Source: Saccharum officinarum (lineage: Eukaryota; Streptophyta; Magnoliopsida; Poales; Poaceae). From it: a stretch of DNA of 64,000 bases. Of this stretch, positions 31,634 through 43,421 are shown one piece after another. The position numbers were made by a program, and so were the translations under genes. Location of the stretch: the NCBI GenBank assembly GCA_020631735.1, contig CM036168.1:95212932-95276931 (forward strand). Reading direction: 5' to 3'. How positions within the stretch are numbered: the first letter of the stretch is position 1; each line of letters begins with the position of its first letter. The notes beneath the pieces are model-generated. The model was not told the origin of the DNA, searched no databases, and was given only the letters and a program-made list of their open reading frames with translations.

Positions 31634-33554
31634 ATGGAGGACTCGTATCGTGAGTCGATTTGGAGGAAAAAGGGTCGTCCTAGAGAGATGTACCCCGACG
31701 TGTCTTGCAAGGATGCGCCCGTGCCTTCCGAGGAACCTTTCCCTAACTGTGACTGTAGTCATCCGACGCACGTGGGCCAGTCGAGACATCCGGATACTGC
31801 GGCACGTTGCTTCTACACATGTTATAGTTGTAGCGTAAGTAATTGTGCCCTCTGTTTTTCTTATTGGTTTGTGATGTTGTATTCGCGATGAGATAATTGA
31901 AACTTTTTTGTAGCCCTACTTCCGGTGCTTTTTCTTCCAATGGATCGACGGTCCGGACAAGTTTGACCCAAGGATTCTCCTTTTCTACCCCGGCATTGAT
32001 CATTGCAAGCGTGAGGTGTTTACTCGCTGGGTTCCGCCCCCTCCTAACCCTCCTCCTATGACGGAGGAAGAGAAGGCCGTAGCATCAACACGGCGGCTCG
32101 AGGATCCTCCGAAGTGCCATTGTGGAGAGCAAGCCGTTATAAACCCATGCAATGAACAAGAGTTCATTTGTCCTCTACGGCGTGAAGTAAGGTTTGAGTT
32201 AACCTTGAAATGTCATATCCTATATGTGTGTTTTAATGTTTTGATTTTGTAGGATCGTGATTTTCCAAAGTGTCGTTTCGTGGAGTGGGTCTATGGTCCA
32301 AAGAGCCATTGGCCGGAGCCGGAGAAGAAGGAGGAGGTGCCAGAGTGAAAGAAGAAGAGGAGGTCTATTGCGCCTCCTGTGATGTGCAAATGTGGTGTCG
32401 AAGCTAGCTACGGCCTAGTCCCTTCAGGTCTTGGGATTGACCACTTCTGTGGCCACATGATCGATTATGACGAGGTTTGCTAGGACTGTTGACACTTAGT
32501 GCTAATGTTTTATTTTATTTGTTTTGGTACGCTAACTTTGTATTCATATATTTGTTGTAACAGAGCACTCAGAAATACAAATGGGAATCATATGATGATG
32601 TGTTTAAGTTCAAGGATGAGTATAAGACAAGAGTAGCACTTCGCAAGATGAGAGGATATCCTGCAAACTACGTTACCGATTTCGTGAAGAACCATAAGAA
32701 GAAAATGCTTCAACGGGCCCAAGAGATGTGTGTTCGTAACCCGGAGAGTATTGCGTGGAAGAAGTGGTACGAGAAGAGGAAAAAGGAGGTACAGGAGTAC
32801 CAGGCAAGGAAGGCTGAAGAGGATGCAAGGAAGGCTGCAGAGGAGGCTGAGAGAGCAGAGATGCAAGGCTTGAACGATACTATTGCCTCATTATGTGCGA
32901 GTGAGTCATTGCGTTTTTGAAAGTCAAACTTCTTTGTTTCACTGGCAATAAAGTCCTTGCAAACATCGTGCTAATTGGTTGTATTTTGTACTTGCAGAGA
33001 TTGGATGCACCGGCAACTGGCAAGCAGATGTGGCTCGTGCTAGGTACACGGAGAAGAGGACACTAGAGCGGGACGCTGGAGTTCATGGCACCGCAAGCCG
33101 TCCGATTGTGGTTGAAGAGGAGGCCGAGCCAGAGAAAGACGACGACACCGGGAGGATAGGCGAGCTCATTCGTCTAGCCGAGGAATTGGGCTACCCTCAG
33201 GACGAGGATGCCTACGGCATGGGAAGGATAGCTGAGCTACTTCGTCTTGCAGAGGAGTTAGGACCGATGCCCGAGGAGGATGGTGATGCGTTTGTCACTG
33301 GGCCTGTCAGGGACTTAGAGGAGGGTCAGGCTGCATACCACAGCCAGAAGACACCGCTGTTCGACGCATGGGGGCCAACAGACATGACCGAGAAAGAGGC
33401 CGAGTTGTACTCTCAGGCCGCGGAAGAGGCGGAGGCGGCTTACTACCGGCGACAGGCCTCTCAGGCCAAGGTAGTGGAGGCGAGCATGGGTAAGGAGGTT
33501 GTAGTGGAGGATTCGGAGTCCGAGGACGAGTTGCTTATGCAATGGTGCACGTAG
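31634..33554 (+). pseudogene. MULE accessory gene: Cys-rich, zinc-finger-like N-terminal part and charged helical C-terminal part
   Basis: Five exons join in frame: 31634-31834, 31914-32186, 32253-32474, 32564-32900, 32998-33554. Exon 1 holds a Cys/His-rich stretch (CDCSHPTHVG, CYTCYSC-like end). Exon 2 gives YFRCFFFQWIDGPDKFDPR, WVPPPPNPPPM and PPKCHCGEQA. Exon 3 gives FVEWVYGPKSHWPE and MCKCG...CGHMI. The CxCG ... C ... F..W layout resembles GRF-type zinc fingers of grass transposon proteins. Exon 4 is a basic then Ala/Glu-rich helix. Exon 5 is acidic with a repeated GRI(G/A)EL(I/L)RLAEELG. An in-frame TGA at 32346-32348 (probably from CGA) breaks exon 3. All splice sites remain good. It starts about 430 bp inside the left terminal repeat and converges on the PMD gene. 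Its function is unknown. Confidence 0.75.
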
Positions 33555-34119
33555 TTTGATTGACGTAGTAGTGTTTGTCAGTGGCTTAGGGATGAGAGTG
33601 TTGTACTTTGAAACTTGTCATTGTAATAATTTGTATTCTCACGTCTTCATTTGTTCCATGTGTAGTTGTCCATGTGTTGCTCCACTCACTAAAATTGTTG
33701 TCTGGTGTAGTTTATCAGTACAGTTTCTGTGTTCCAGCAGATTCAGGGACACCCCGCCATGGCTGGGGGTGAGTTAGGGGTACCCGGGGTACCCTTAACC
33801 CGCCCCCAGTCATGGCGGGGTGTCCCTGAATCTGCTGGAACGCAGAAACTCTACCTAATTTTTGCGTTTGCAACGAGTGACAAATGTGGACATGCCATGT
33901 TCAGTCAATTGCAGCAAGTTATACGGTAGCCATGGCACAAAGTAATGCATTTATGCCAAGGATTAGACGAGTGTTACCAACTATATTAGTCCAATCGAAA
34001 TAACCAAGTACATTAGTTTTAAGATCAAGGTACTGCTGATACACCTGCAGATAATTTAAATGTTCTAGCACTACATAACTAAGATAACAGGTGTCTGCCT
34101 CCTGCTAAACATGACTCTT
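33555..34119. other. Convergent intergenic spacer of the MULE
   Basis: Holds the large hairpin at 33722-33850 and otherwise AT-rich DNA without open frames of interest. Both flanking genes end toward it. Confidence 0.6.
33722..33850. repeat. Near-perfect 129-bp hairpin with the MULE terminal motif
   Basis: The two arms, about 63 bases each, are inverted copies with only about six mismatches. They meet at GGGGTACCCGGGGTACCC. Each arm includes TTCCAGCAGATTCAGGGACA and CCCCGCCATG, the same core as in the terminal repeats. It lies between the stop codons of the two convergent genes. Confidence 0.88.
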
Positions 34120-36854
34120 CTAGTAATCGCCAGGGGTGTAGGGGTTTCGCGGTTTCCGCCTCCTTCTCGGATTCGTAGGTACCACGTTGCTTCTCCAGCC
34201 CACGTCTGTGTGGTCCTGTTGCTGCCTCTCGCGCTGCCGCCTATCTACACGCTCGAACTGTTGCGTGGAGGTAGTACCCTGCAAGCAAGCACCCTGATGA
34301 GCTACTGTAATTGTTTAGCTATGAACAATTGAAGTAAAGAAAAAGCAAAGCATAGGCACCTGTTGCTCGGCCTGTGTGTAGTTCTCCTGCTGTGTGTACT
34401 CCACCCCCTGTGTACTAATAGGAGCACCATGTAGCTGTGAGGGACCCATCTCCTTGTGACCGGTGTACTCCCACTGGTGTACGTCGTCGTCGTCGTTGTC
34501 GTCGCCGTCGCCACTCGTCGTGTCGTACTGAAGTTCCTCGTCCACATCGTCCTCGTCCGCTGGACCCTTCCCTCTGTTCTGCGGAGTACGTACAGAGGAG
34601 GACGCAGCCCTCATGTCGCTAGCCAAAGCAGCTACGGTGGACATCATCTGGCTCCTAGACCATGTGGGGTTGTACGGTGCCTCCAACGTCGTGTCTGCAC
34701 AGCTCAGCTTCTGAGCCAACTTTTTGCAGCCCTTTTTCATTCTCTACAGGTTAAGATGACAACATGCATTATTGAGCGTGAATTTTGAAGGTAATTGAGT
34801 TATAGTAACGAATGTTGTTGTCAAAAGTACCTTGACAAAGCTACGAAGAGGGTTGCTCTTGTCGTCTCTAGTCCGGAAAAGTTGCATGGAAGCTTCCTCG
34901 GAGTAGTTTGACAACTGGTGTGCCTACAACATCACACACAAGGTTACCTCGATCATTTTGAATGGATTGCAAAACCCTGACCTCGATTGAAGATGCAAGT
35001 CCAAGGTACTTACCACGTATCTATTTAGAGTGGCCCTTAGAAGTTGTGTTTCCACCCTTTGCGCCTCGTCGAACGCATCGGCGATGTCATCCTCGTTGCC
35101 CTCATCTGCAGGCTTATTGGTGTATGGGACCATGAGATGAGTCCTCGTACTCCGCTGCAGCCATTGTAGGTACTTCATCCATCTTGCCGGGTGGTGCTGT
35201 GGTAGTTCGTTGAGGCGGGGAACATGCCTGTGATACCAATTAAGCAAATGTGCTTCGTGCTTGACCGCCCAATCCTTTTGCGTGGTCCGAAACCTTCGAT
35301 CGATCCTACAATGACAGATTGCATTAGCAATGAGGCACTTAAGTAGAACAAACAAATTGGCATCGTACCCATGCAGCTCAGCGTTGGTGGAGTACAGCGG
35401 TGGAATTCCCTGCAACCTCCCGAACTGTCTATAAACCCTGCAAGGGTAGTGCATCTCGACCACGTGGAAGAAGATAAGTGGCCCTTCGTAAAGCCACTCG
35501 TCCCCCTCCTCCTCACAGCGCGGACTAAGGTAGTTCTCTAGCTCCCACCTAGACCACGGTGTCCATGTTACCTGCAAATTAACAAACTTAATTTAATATT
35601 TTCGGATCAATCGCATTGATAGTGCCTTTAGTACGAAATGTGGATTGAACTTACGTAGTTGTGTGTCAACACGTCTAGCGCGTCCGTGTACTGCCTGTAC
35701 CTCCTATCCAGCTCGCCCCTGACTACCTTAGCGTCTTTCCAGACGAAAAGGGCGGTGGGTCGAACGTCTTCGTGCTGCCAAACCTGCAATTAACACAAAC
35801 ATGGTGTCACAAATCTCTTAAGTGTTATGAAGAAATCAAAGTAGCCAATGCACTCATAGGCAAACACTGAGGTTTAGTAGGCCTCCCAACCGGAAAATGC
35901 TCCTAAATCCAGACTTGAAGTAGGTACGAGCAGCCACCTAGGTTGGCATTGGGCGACTGGCGACGACAGGCGTTACAAAGCTGACGGTATGTCCAAACAA
36001 GGACCGCGGTACCCCAGCTATAGGTTGCAATATTCTCCAGTGGCTGCATAAGGATCCTCAGGAAAATCCAGTTGATGCTGTCGCCTGAGGAGTCGGGGAA
36101 CAGGAAAGCGCCCAAGAAGTGCCACAACCACACCTTTGCATACATCTCGACCTCGTGATCTGGAGCACCAATCGGTGGCCCTGCACCAAAGTTCTGGGTT
36201 ATCCATGACGTCGACACTCCTGAGGTCTTCCTGCAATTACAAGTAAAGCATTATTCTATAAAAATTGATGTAGCTGAAATGGTTGTATTAGTGATTTCAA
36301 TGGGACACAAATATAAACTTACTTTGTGCCTTTAACTTCAGCATCCGATGGCCTCCTACCACAGAACTGCTCCACCAAGTCTACCCAAGTAGACTCGTCG
36401 ACGACCCTAGTCACCGGATGACCAGACAAACTCAGACACAATATCATCTTCACATCCTCCATTGTGATAGTCAATTCCCTACAAGGTGTGTGGAAGGTGT
36501 GCGTCTCCGGTCTCCACCTGCATCATTACAAGGTTCTGGTTATAGCCAAGTTGACAGCACAATTTTACGAAAGAAAGTCAATTAACGCAAAATGCAATGT
36601 TACCTATCAACAAACGCAGTAAGAAGTGCAGGGTCTAGAGTGGGGAGTGTACTGTTGTAGACCCGAACGATCTCAAGGAAGCCTGCATGACGTATGTACG
36701 TCGCGTATCGCTCGTCCCAGCTGTGTGGGTGGTGCGTGCGAACACAAAGCGCACGTAACGACCTCTGCTGCTCCGACAAGGCCTTGGCCCGGTGGTCCTT
36801 GTCGTAGTCCGCCTCAATGAGGCTAAAGCGCGGATGAGGTGCCCGCGCCTCCAT
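34120..36854 (-). pseudogene. Plant mobile domain (PMD, aminotransferase-like) protein of the MULE
   Basis: Exon 1 is 36604-36854 (start MEARAPHPRF, then HAGFLEIVRVYNSTLPTLDP). Exon 2 is 36323-36517 (WRPETHTFHTPCRELTIT, MEDVKMILCLSLSGHPV). Exon 3 starts at 36230 (SWITQNFGAG, KVWLWHFLGAFLFPDSSG, YSWGTAVLVWTYRQLC). Later exons include 35655-35783 and segments to the last exon, 34120-34278 (end NPYTPGDY). The order and motifs match PMD proteins, which occur both as host genes (MAIN family, genome stability and silencing) and inside MULE and gypsy elements. A TAG at 35903-35905, after LLQVWI, stops the frame where the family continues with EHFPVGRP; CAG to TAG explains it. The C-terminal part is acidic (DDVDEELQYD, DGDDNDDDD) and then basic. 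Confidence 0.8.
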
Positions 36855-38784
36855 CTTGCAACCATGAACCTGCCTGTTTGAAAATGGAAGTAACAACATT
36901 AATACAATTAATAACATTAGTAAAAAAATAAAGCCAAGTAAATTTGAAGATGAATATCATAAATGTATGTTTACTATGAAATTCGATGAGCAATATAAAC
37001 CACCTCTTGTCTCGCCCGCCTATGAAATCTAGCGTTATGACCAGGATTCTTGCAAATGGAGCAAAGGTTCTGCGCACGTTTTTCGTCAAAGTCCCCGCCA
37101 CCATACATGTCGTCGTCGTAACCTTTCATATTGTCCATATCGCCTTTCAGTCGCTTCTTCTTCATCCTTCCCTTCCCTACCTTCTTTAGGTCCGGATAAG
37201 GCGCGTAGTCCTCACCATAATATGGAGGCCACTGCGACTCATCAAGGTACGGCTCGAAGCTCTTCTCCCAAACATTTAGGGTGTTGGCACGGAGATACAA
37301 GGGTGACATGTGTGGTGCAACTGTGTGGTCAAAACCTCTAAGCCAACAAGACGTGATCATGTGTGAGCAAGGGGCATGCATGATCTGAGGGACGTTGCAA
37401 CTGCATTCTACTTTATCAAGATCGACACGGTACGTTCGCCCATGAAATCGTTCGCCGCCAAGGTTTGTGCCCCCTCTAGCTCGTACGCAGAAAACAAGCA
37501 TGTCCCGTCCATAAGCCTTGGCAACCTATTGCTTGGTAATTTCCTCAGCCTCCTTCAAATATTCGTGTGCAGCCTTCCCCCATCTTCCAAGCTTCTCTTC
37601 ATTCCTCAGGGCTAGGCCACACCGCATAACAAAATACTCATTGCACTTCTTAAAAGAGAACTCAACAATACCGGACACTGGGAGAGATCAAACGCCTTTG
37701 AACACATGATTGAAAGACTCAGAGGAGTTCATTATCATGATGCCATACCGAAAGCCGCCCTCATCATATGCTAATGCCCACTTGGCTTTATTTTCCATCT
37801 GCTGATCTAACCATGCCTTGCTCGCTTGGTTGAGCATCTTTTCTAGTTCCACCATTGTCTCCTTGAACTCGCGTTCCGTACGTTTATTGCAAAGCTACTT
37901 TAACTTGTCAGCCACCTCCTTCTTCCATTGATGCCGCTAGAAATTTGCGGCAAAATGCCGCATGCACCAACGGTGCACTAGGGGCGGGTGCCCATCAATG
38001 TGTTCACCGACAACATTAAGAATTCCAATGTGACGGTCTAAAATCAAACAAATGGTGCGAGAAGGCCCAAGCACATGAACACGGAGCAGACACATGAACC
38101 ATGACCATGAATCATTGTTCTCCCCCTCCGCCAAAGCAAAAGCCATTGGCACAATCTGGTTCTCTGGGTCTACAGCAGCTGTCATCATCAATGTGCCCCT
38201 GTAATTGCCTGTGAGGAACGTGCCATCAACAAGAACAACTGGCCGGCAATACTAAAATGCATGCTTGCACTGATCGAAATACCAGAACACACGGTACAGA
38301 ATATGCCTCAACGGGTTCTGAAGATACAACCCTCCTGTGTATATGAACGATCTCATGCCAGGGTTGAAGTGTTCCATTGCACACAAAATGTGTGGAACCC
38401 TGTTATAGGCTTCCTCCCAGCTACCCCAGTGAATTGTCAGGGCAATTTGCTTTGCTCGCCAAGCCTTTCCATACGTGACCTCATACCCAACAAAAGTGAC
38501 TATGGTCTCCTGCAAGAAAGACACAAATACGTCGTTGTCCTTATCTACAAGACCCAATATACGACGGGCAAGGTACCGAGCCGTCAACTGGGGATGGTAC
38601 CGTTTCCCCTCATTAGTCTGGCATCTGTGCGGCTGCTCCACTGAAGTTACCTTCCACTTCTCATCACTCCGCATCTTCCGTGCATTCAACTTTCACGAGC
38701 ACGAGAATCCTGTCTTGCATACTATGTGAAATTTTACCTCCTTGTTGGAATGTCAAACTGTGTAAGGCCTATGATGATACACAG

Positions 38785-40464
38785 TGAAAGGATCAAGATG
38801 CCCAAGAGGGGGGGGTGAATTGGGCTTTTCTAAAAATTAATTGCAAGAATTAAATCCTACAAGCCGGAATTCACCCCTAGTGTCTACTAGTGTTCCTAGA
38901 GAGTCTACCGATATAAAGTTTTGCACCCTAGTTTCCAATCCTAGTCTAGCATGGCATATCTAGGAATGTAAATCAAGCAATGAAAGTATGTACGAGAAAG
39001 TAAATGCTTGAATGTAAAGGGGCAAGGAACACGGCGACGTTTTGCCGAGGTATCGGAGAGTCGCCACTCCCCACTAGTCCTCGTTGGAGCACCCGCGCAA
39101 GGGTGTAGCTCCCCCTTGATCCGCGCAAGGATCAAGTGCTCTCTACGGGTTGATTCTTCGACACTCCGTCGCGGCGAATCACCCAAAACCGCTCACAAGA
39201 TGAGTTGGGTCATCCACAAGCTCCACCGGATGATCACCGAACTCCCAATCACCACCACGCCGTCTAGGTGATGGCGATCACCAAGAGTAACAAGCTAGAA
39301 CTCTCGCTTGACCACTACGAGCCCAAATGAGAAGGTGGATGCACACTTGCTACTCTCTCTAATCGCTAGTGAGGTGCTCTCAAGCTTCGATTCTCAAATC
39401 TCTATCCTCACTAGTGCTCTTGCACTCCCTTGTACTCCAAAGGTGTTTATCAGCTGATCAAATGAGCAAGAGACCTCTAAAAGAGGTGGTGGGGTTGTAT
39501 TTATACACCCCACAGACGAAACTAACCGTTACCTTCTGACTCAGCGAAACGCGGGCTGACCGGACGCGCCGGTTGAACTGACCGGACGCGCCGGTCGCTC
39601 GTAACGGTCGAAAACTGAAAAGCAGCTGAGTGACCGGACGCGCCGGTCAGGGATGACCGGACGCGTCCGATCGTGCAGTGAGCATACTGTACTCGCACCG
39701 GACGCGCCACGGCGTCCGATGGGTGATGACCGGACGCGTCCGATCATCTCTGGACCTTACTGGACTATGACCGGACGCGCCGATCACACCCAGGTCGCGT
39801 CCGATCGGGTGTTTCCCTCTAGTGACATGTGTCGACTACTGACCACAGCGTCCGGTCCTCGCGAGGACCGCGTCCGGTGGTCAAAGCTGAAACCCTATCC
39901 GCGGAACTGTACTGACCACTGCGTCCGGTCCTCGCAAGGACCGCGTCCGGTGGTCAGAGCTGAAACTCTAGCCGCGGAACTGAACTGACCACCGCGTCCG
40001 GTCCTCGAGAGGACCGCGTCCGGTGGTTGGAAAACGACCCGAAACTTTCCGAAACTCGTTACAACTTGAACCAAGTTGCTTCCAACTGAACTTTGAGCTA
40101 TTCTAGTGCTGCCTAGCGCCAAGTTTAACAAGTGTGCACCACACCTAAACATAGGACTCTCCTAGGTCAAGCTACCCGCTCATGCCCCCCTTTATAGTAC
40201 GGCCAAAGAGAAAAACGAAGATCCTACGACTATTCCAAATGTATCTCAACACCTCGACATCTGGAACTAGCCGTCCTTAATCTTGACGTCACTCTTTTGA
40301 AAACCGAAACGACTTCCATCAAGGGGCATGAATACCATGGTGCCCAAAGCAGTTAACACCTCCATGACCTAACTTACCAATGTTTCTGCAAAACACACGT
40401 TAGTCATGGTAATAAAGCGTTGTCATCAATTGCCGAAACCAAACCTTGGGGCCTAGATGCTTCA
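38785..40464 (-). repeat. 3' LTR of the SIRE element
   Basis: 1680 bp; on the plus strand it starts TGAAAGGATC and ends GATGCTTCA. Next to it (40465-40480) the minus strand reads AAAAAGGGGGAGAT, the polypurine tract. It contains the CpG palindrome cluster 39552-40030. Confidence 0.93.
39552..40030. repeat. CpG palindrome cluster in the SIRE 3' LTR
   Basis: Repeated ACCGGACGCGCCGGT, ACCGGACGCGTCCGAT and GCGTCCGGTCCTCG(C/A)GAGGACCGCG units, the last a longer palindrome present three times near 39846, 39924 and 39998. The same cluster is in the other LTR and related ones lie in the spacer and in the unlinked LTR at 3681. Confidence 0.88.
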
Positions 40465-40916
40465 ATCTCCCCCTTTTTGGTGATTGATGACAACACTTAA
40501 GATATAAAAGATTTGAGTTGAGGTTTTCGAGTATGCATGGTTCATGTAAGCAAAAAGCAATAAGCACAAGGAGTTAGAAATTGCTTATGTGCCCCATGCC
40601 AAAAGAGTGTACTCATAATATAAGACAAAAAGAGCATTAGTACACATACAGATATAGCTCATAATAAATCGGAGTAAGGCACGGAAGCACAACCTTAGAG
40701 CTATAAGTAAAAACGGTGACATGTGTTATCACTGACTAGATAAGGCATTAAGACTCAAGTTTTAACCCATGACGACATGCCACACGAATGCAATTACTGA
40801 AAAGTAAACATGATGCATGAAGGTAGCACACACAAAGAGCGAAAACCCTCTCTCTCAAAACTCCCCCTGAAACTACTCTCTCTCTCCCCCTTTGGCAACA
40901 AGCGCCAAAAACTAAT

Positions 40917-43421
40917 CTAAGGATCTGACGGGGGGACAGACGGAGTCGTGTCAGGTGCCGAGGTGCGCGGAGTAAACACAAAGTGTAGAGAATCTCCCTC
41001 GGAATCTGAGCTATCTGGCTGACCCTCTGAAGTAGCATGAGGCTGTGTAACTGTCTGGGTCTGAATAGCAGGAACAGGTACTGTTGTAATGATAGGATCC
41101 GTCTGAGTGACCTGAGCCTGTAGTGAGCTAGTAGCAGGAGGATCTGTGGAGGCAACTGACAAAGGTATAGTCTCGGTAATACCAGTTCCTGTTACTGGAG
41201 GAATAGCTGCCTCTGAAACTAACAACCCAGAAGAAGTAGCAACTGTAATATGCGAGGGCGTCGGCTGACCAGTCAACTCGCTGTAGGTAGCACTGAAATC
41301 ACCGAAAGTTGTGCCTGTCAGGAGGTGAGGGCGAGGCTGGTCTGATGGTGTAAACCCCGTGTGAATAGGAGTGAAGCTCGGGGACTGGAAAGACTGGGGA
41401 ACCTGCTGCTGTGGAGATGTGAACTAGAAGCTCGGCTGTCCCTGACTTGACGGATCACTGGAATGTAAAGCAGAAGTCAGGACAGAAGCAGGTGGAGGAA
41501 CCCCGACAGTGACTAGGTGGCGCAGTAGATCCAGGTATTGCTGCTGACTAGCTGCACTCTGTCGCTGAATCTCATATTGCTGTCTCTGCATTTCGACTTG
41601 CTGCCTCTGGATCTCAAGCTGCTGACGCTGAAACTCGTCCTGACGAGCCTGAATCTGTGCAAGTGCTGCAGCTGTGTCCTGTGCCTGTCGCTGTATCTGC
41701 TGTTGCTGCTGCTCCTGTGCCTGGGTCAACCTCTCAAGTATAGCCACCATGGCTGGGTCCGTGCGGGAGGCTGAGCCAGAGCCACCGGCCTCGTGGTCGT
41801 GAGACCGAGGAGACCGGTACCTGGGGATGGGCTGGTAGTCTTCATCAGTGCTGTCAGATGTCCCATCCTCAGGAAGGTCAGCAGGCTGAGCGTCAAGATC
41901 TGCAAGCTCGGCCTCTGCAAGCTCATCAACTGTGGCGTCCTGCTCAGCTGCTGTCTCAGGTACCTCAGATCGCACACGCTGTCCTGGCCCTGGGGCCTGA
42001 TCTCTGGTAACGGACGTCCAGAGCTGACGGATATCATACTCAGGAAAAGCAGTGGTGGTATCTGATATCTCAGCTCGTATCTCTGCTGGCATCTGAATAG
42101 ATGATCTGATAAGGAAGCAGATCCAGTGTGCGTAGGGCAGCTGACGATTTCCCTTGAAGCCCTCAGCTATGGTGTCCTCCATCTCACTAAGTATGAGATC
42201 CCATATATCAAACCGTGTCTGTGAGAGGAGGTGGTGAACAACCCATAACTGCATCCGAGTCAGTCCCTCTCTGTAGCCAAGTCTGGGAAGAAGTGTGCGT
42301 CTGACTATAGCATCCAAAACTCTGGCCAGTGGAGTCAAACTGGCGGGCGTGCGTCGAGACCCTTCACCAAAAGGCTCACGGAAGCAGGGTCGAACTAAAT
42401 CGGTAGGTGGCACTGTCCCGCCGTGAGGGCGTCTCGGAGGAGGAGTCTGACCATAACACAGCTGATGTATCTTTGTGTCAAAAGCTGGGAGTCTGAGAAT
42501 CTCCCGCACTCTGCTGCTGTATAGGCGGTGATCGCGGCCTCGGAATGCAAAGTGAATGAAATCATGGGCAGGATCAATCCATAGTGAGGCATAAAACTCT
42601 CTGACCCATGTGCCGCAGTATGCACCTGTCCGTCCTAGAAGATCTGACAAGCCTGGCAGAAAGGACAGATGCGGACGTAGCTGCTCCCCCACAACCTCAA
42701 CCAGTGTCTCAAGTCGACAGACCCTCTGTGGTCGGAATGCAATACCGCTGTCAACTAGAGCCCTGTAGAAATCCTCCTGAAGTGGGGTATAGAAACCCTC
42801 TGAAGCTCTGGGATCTCTCACAGGTGGAAACCATCGACTGACCTCCACGAACCTCAACCCCTGCACCTGACGTGCTGAAGCACCCCTCAAGTCAAAGTGC
42901 TCGACCGGGGGTGAACCTCTAGCTCTGGGAGGAGGACGTGCTCCACGTCGCTGACCCTCTGGCCTAGGAGACACCTGAGTACGGGCGCGTGTGGAGCGGC
43001 GACGTACTGGAGACTGAGCTGGCTGCTCCTCTGTATCTGCTGTAGCCTCTGGAGCCTCTGTGGTCTCTGTGGGTGGATCAACTGACATATCCTCTGCAGC
43101 TCTAGTATCCTCAGTACCCTCAGTGGCCTCTGTGCCAAGCTGGCGACCTTCTAGATGAAATCGACTCTCGCCTATGCGTATGCCACTGCTTCTGCCACCT
43201 CTCTCTGTCTGCTCTGCTGCATCTGCAACGGCCTGAGCAATCTCTGCATCGGTAAGAGTCTTCTTTTTCTTCCTGGCCATAACTTTGATGCGCTTCCCCC
43301 GCGCAATATCAGACCGACGAGGAGGACTGTTGTCCCCGTCACCAGGAGCACCACCGGCGTTCTTACAACGCACCATGCTGGCAAACTGACCGAAGACCTC
43401 TGTAAGATGGGGAACTGTCAC
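40917..43421 (-). CDS. Additional ORF of the SIRE element (formerly called env-like), one internal TAG
   Basis: One frame of about 834 codons, interrupted only by TAG at 41424-41426 (context SF-stop-FTSPQQQ, a CAG to TAG change would explain it). The N-terminal third is charged (ARKKKKTLTDAEIAQAVADA). The middle has a conserved-looking globular part (FVEVSRWFPPVRDP, GFYTPLQEDFYRALVDSGIA, FHFAFRGRDHRLYSS-like, YAHWICFLIRSSIQMPAEI), similar in kind to the putative plant transposon protein domain seen in LTR-element extra ORFs. A Gln-rich coiled-coil follows (QEQQQQQIQRQAQ, QRQQLEIQRQQVEMQ). I see no signal peptide or membrane span, so a viral envelope role is not supported. It is on the sense strand, between pol and the 3' LTR. 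Confidence 0.75.

Noticed and set aside
40917..43421. Viral envelope gene in the SIRE element
   Set aside because: No signal peptide, transmembrane span or envelope motif is visible.
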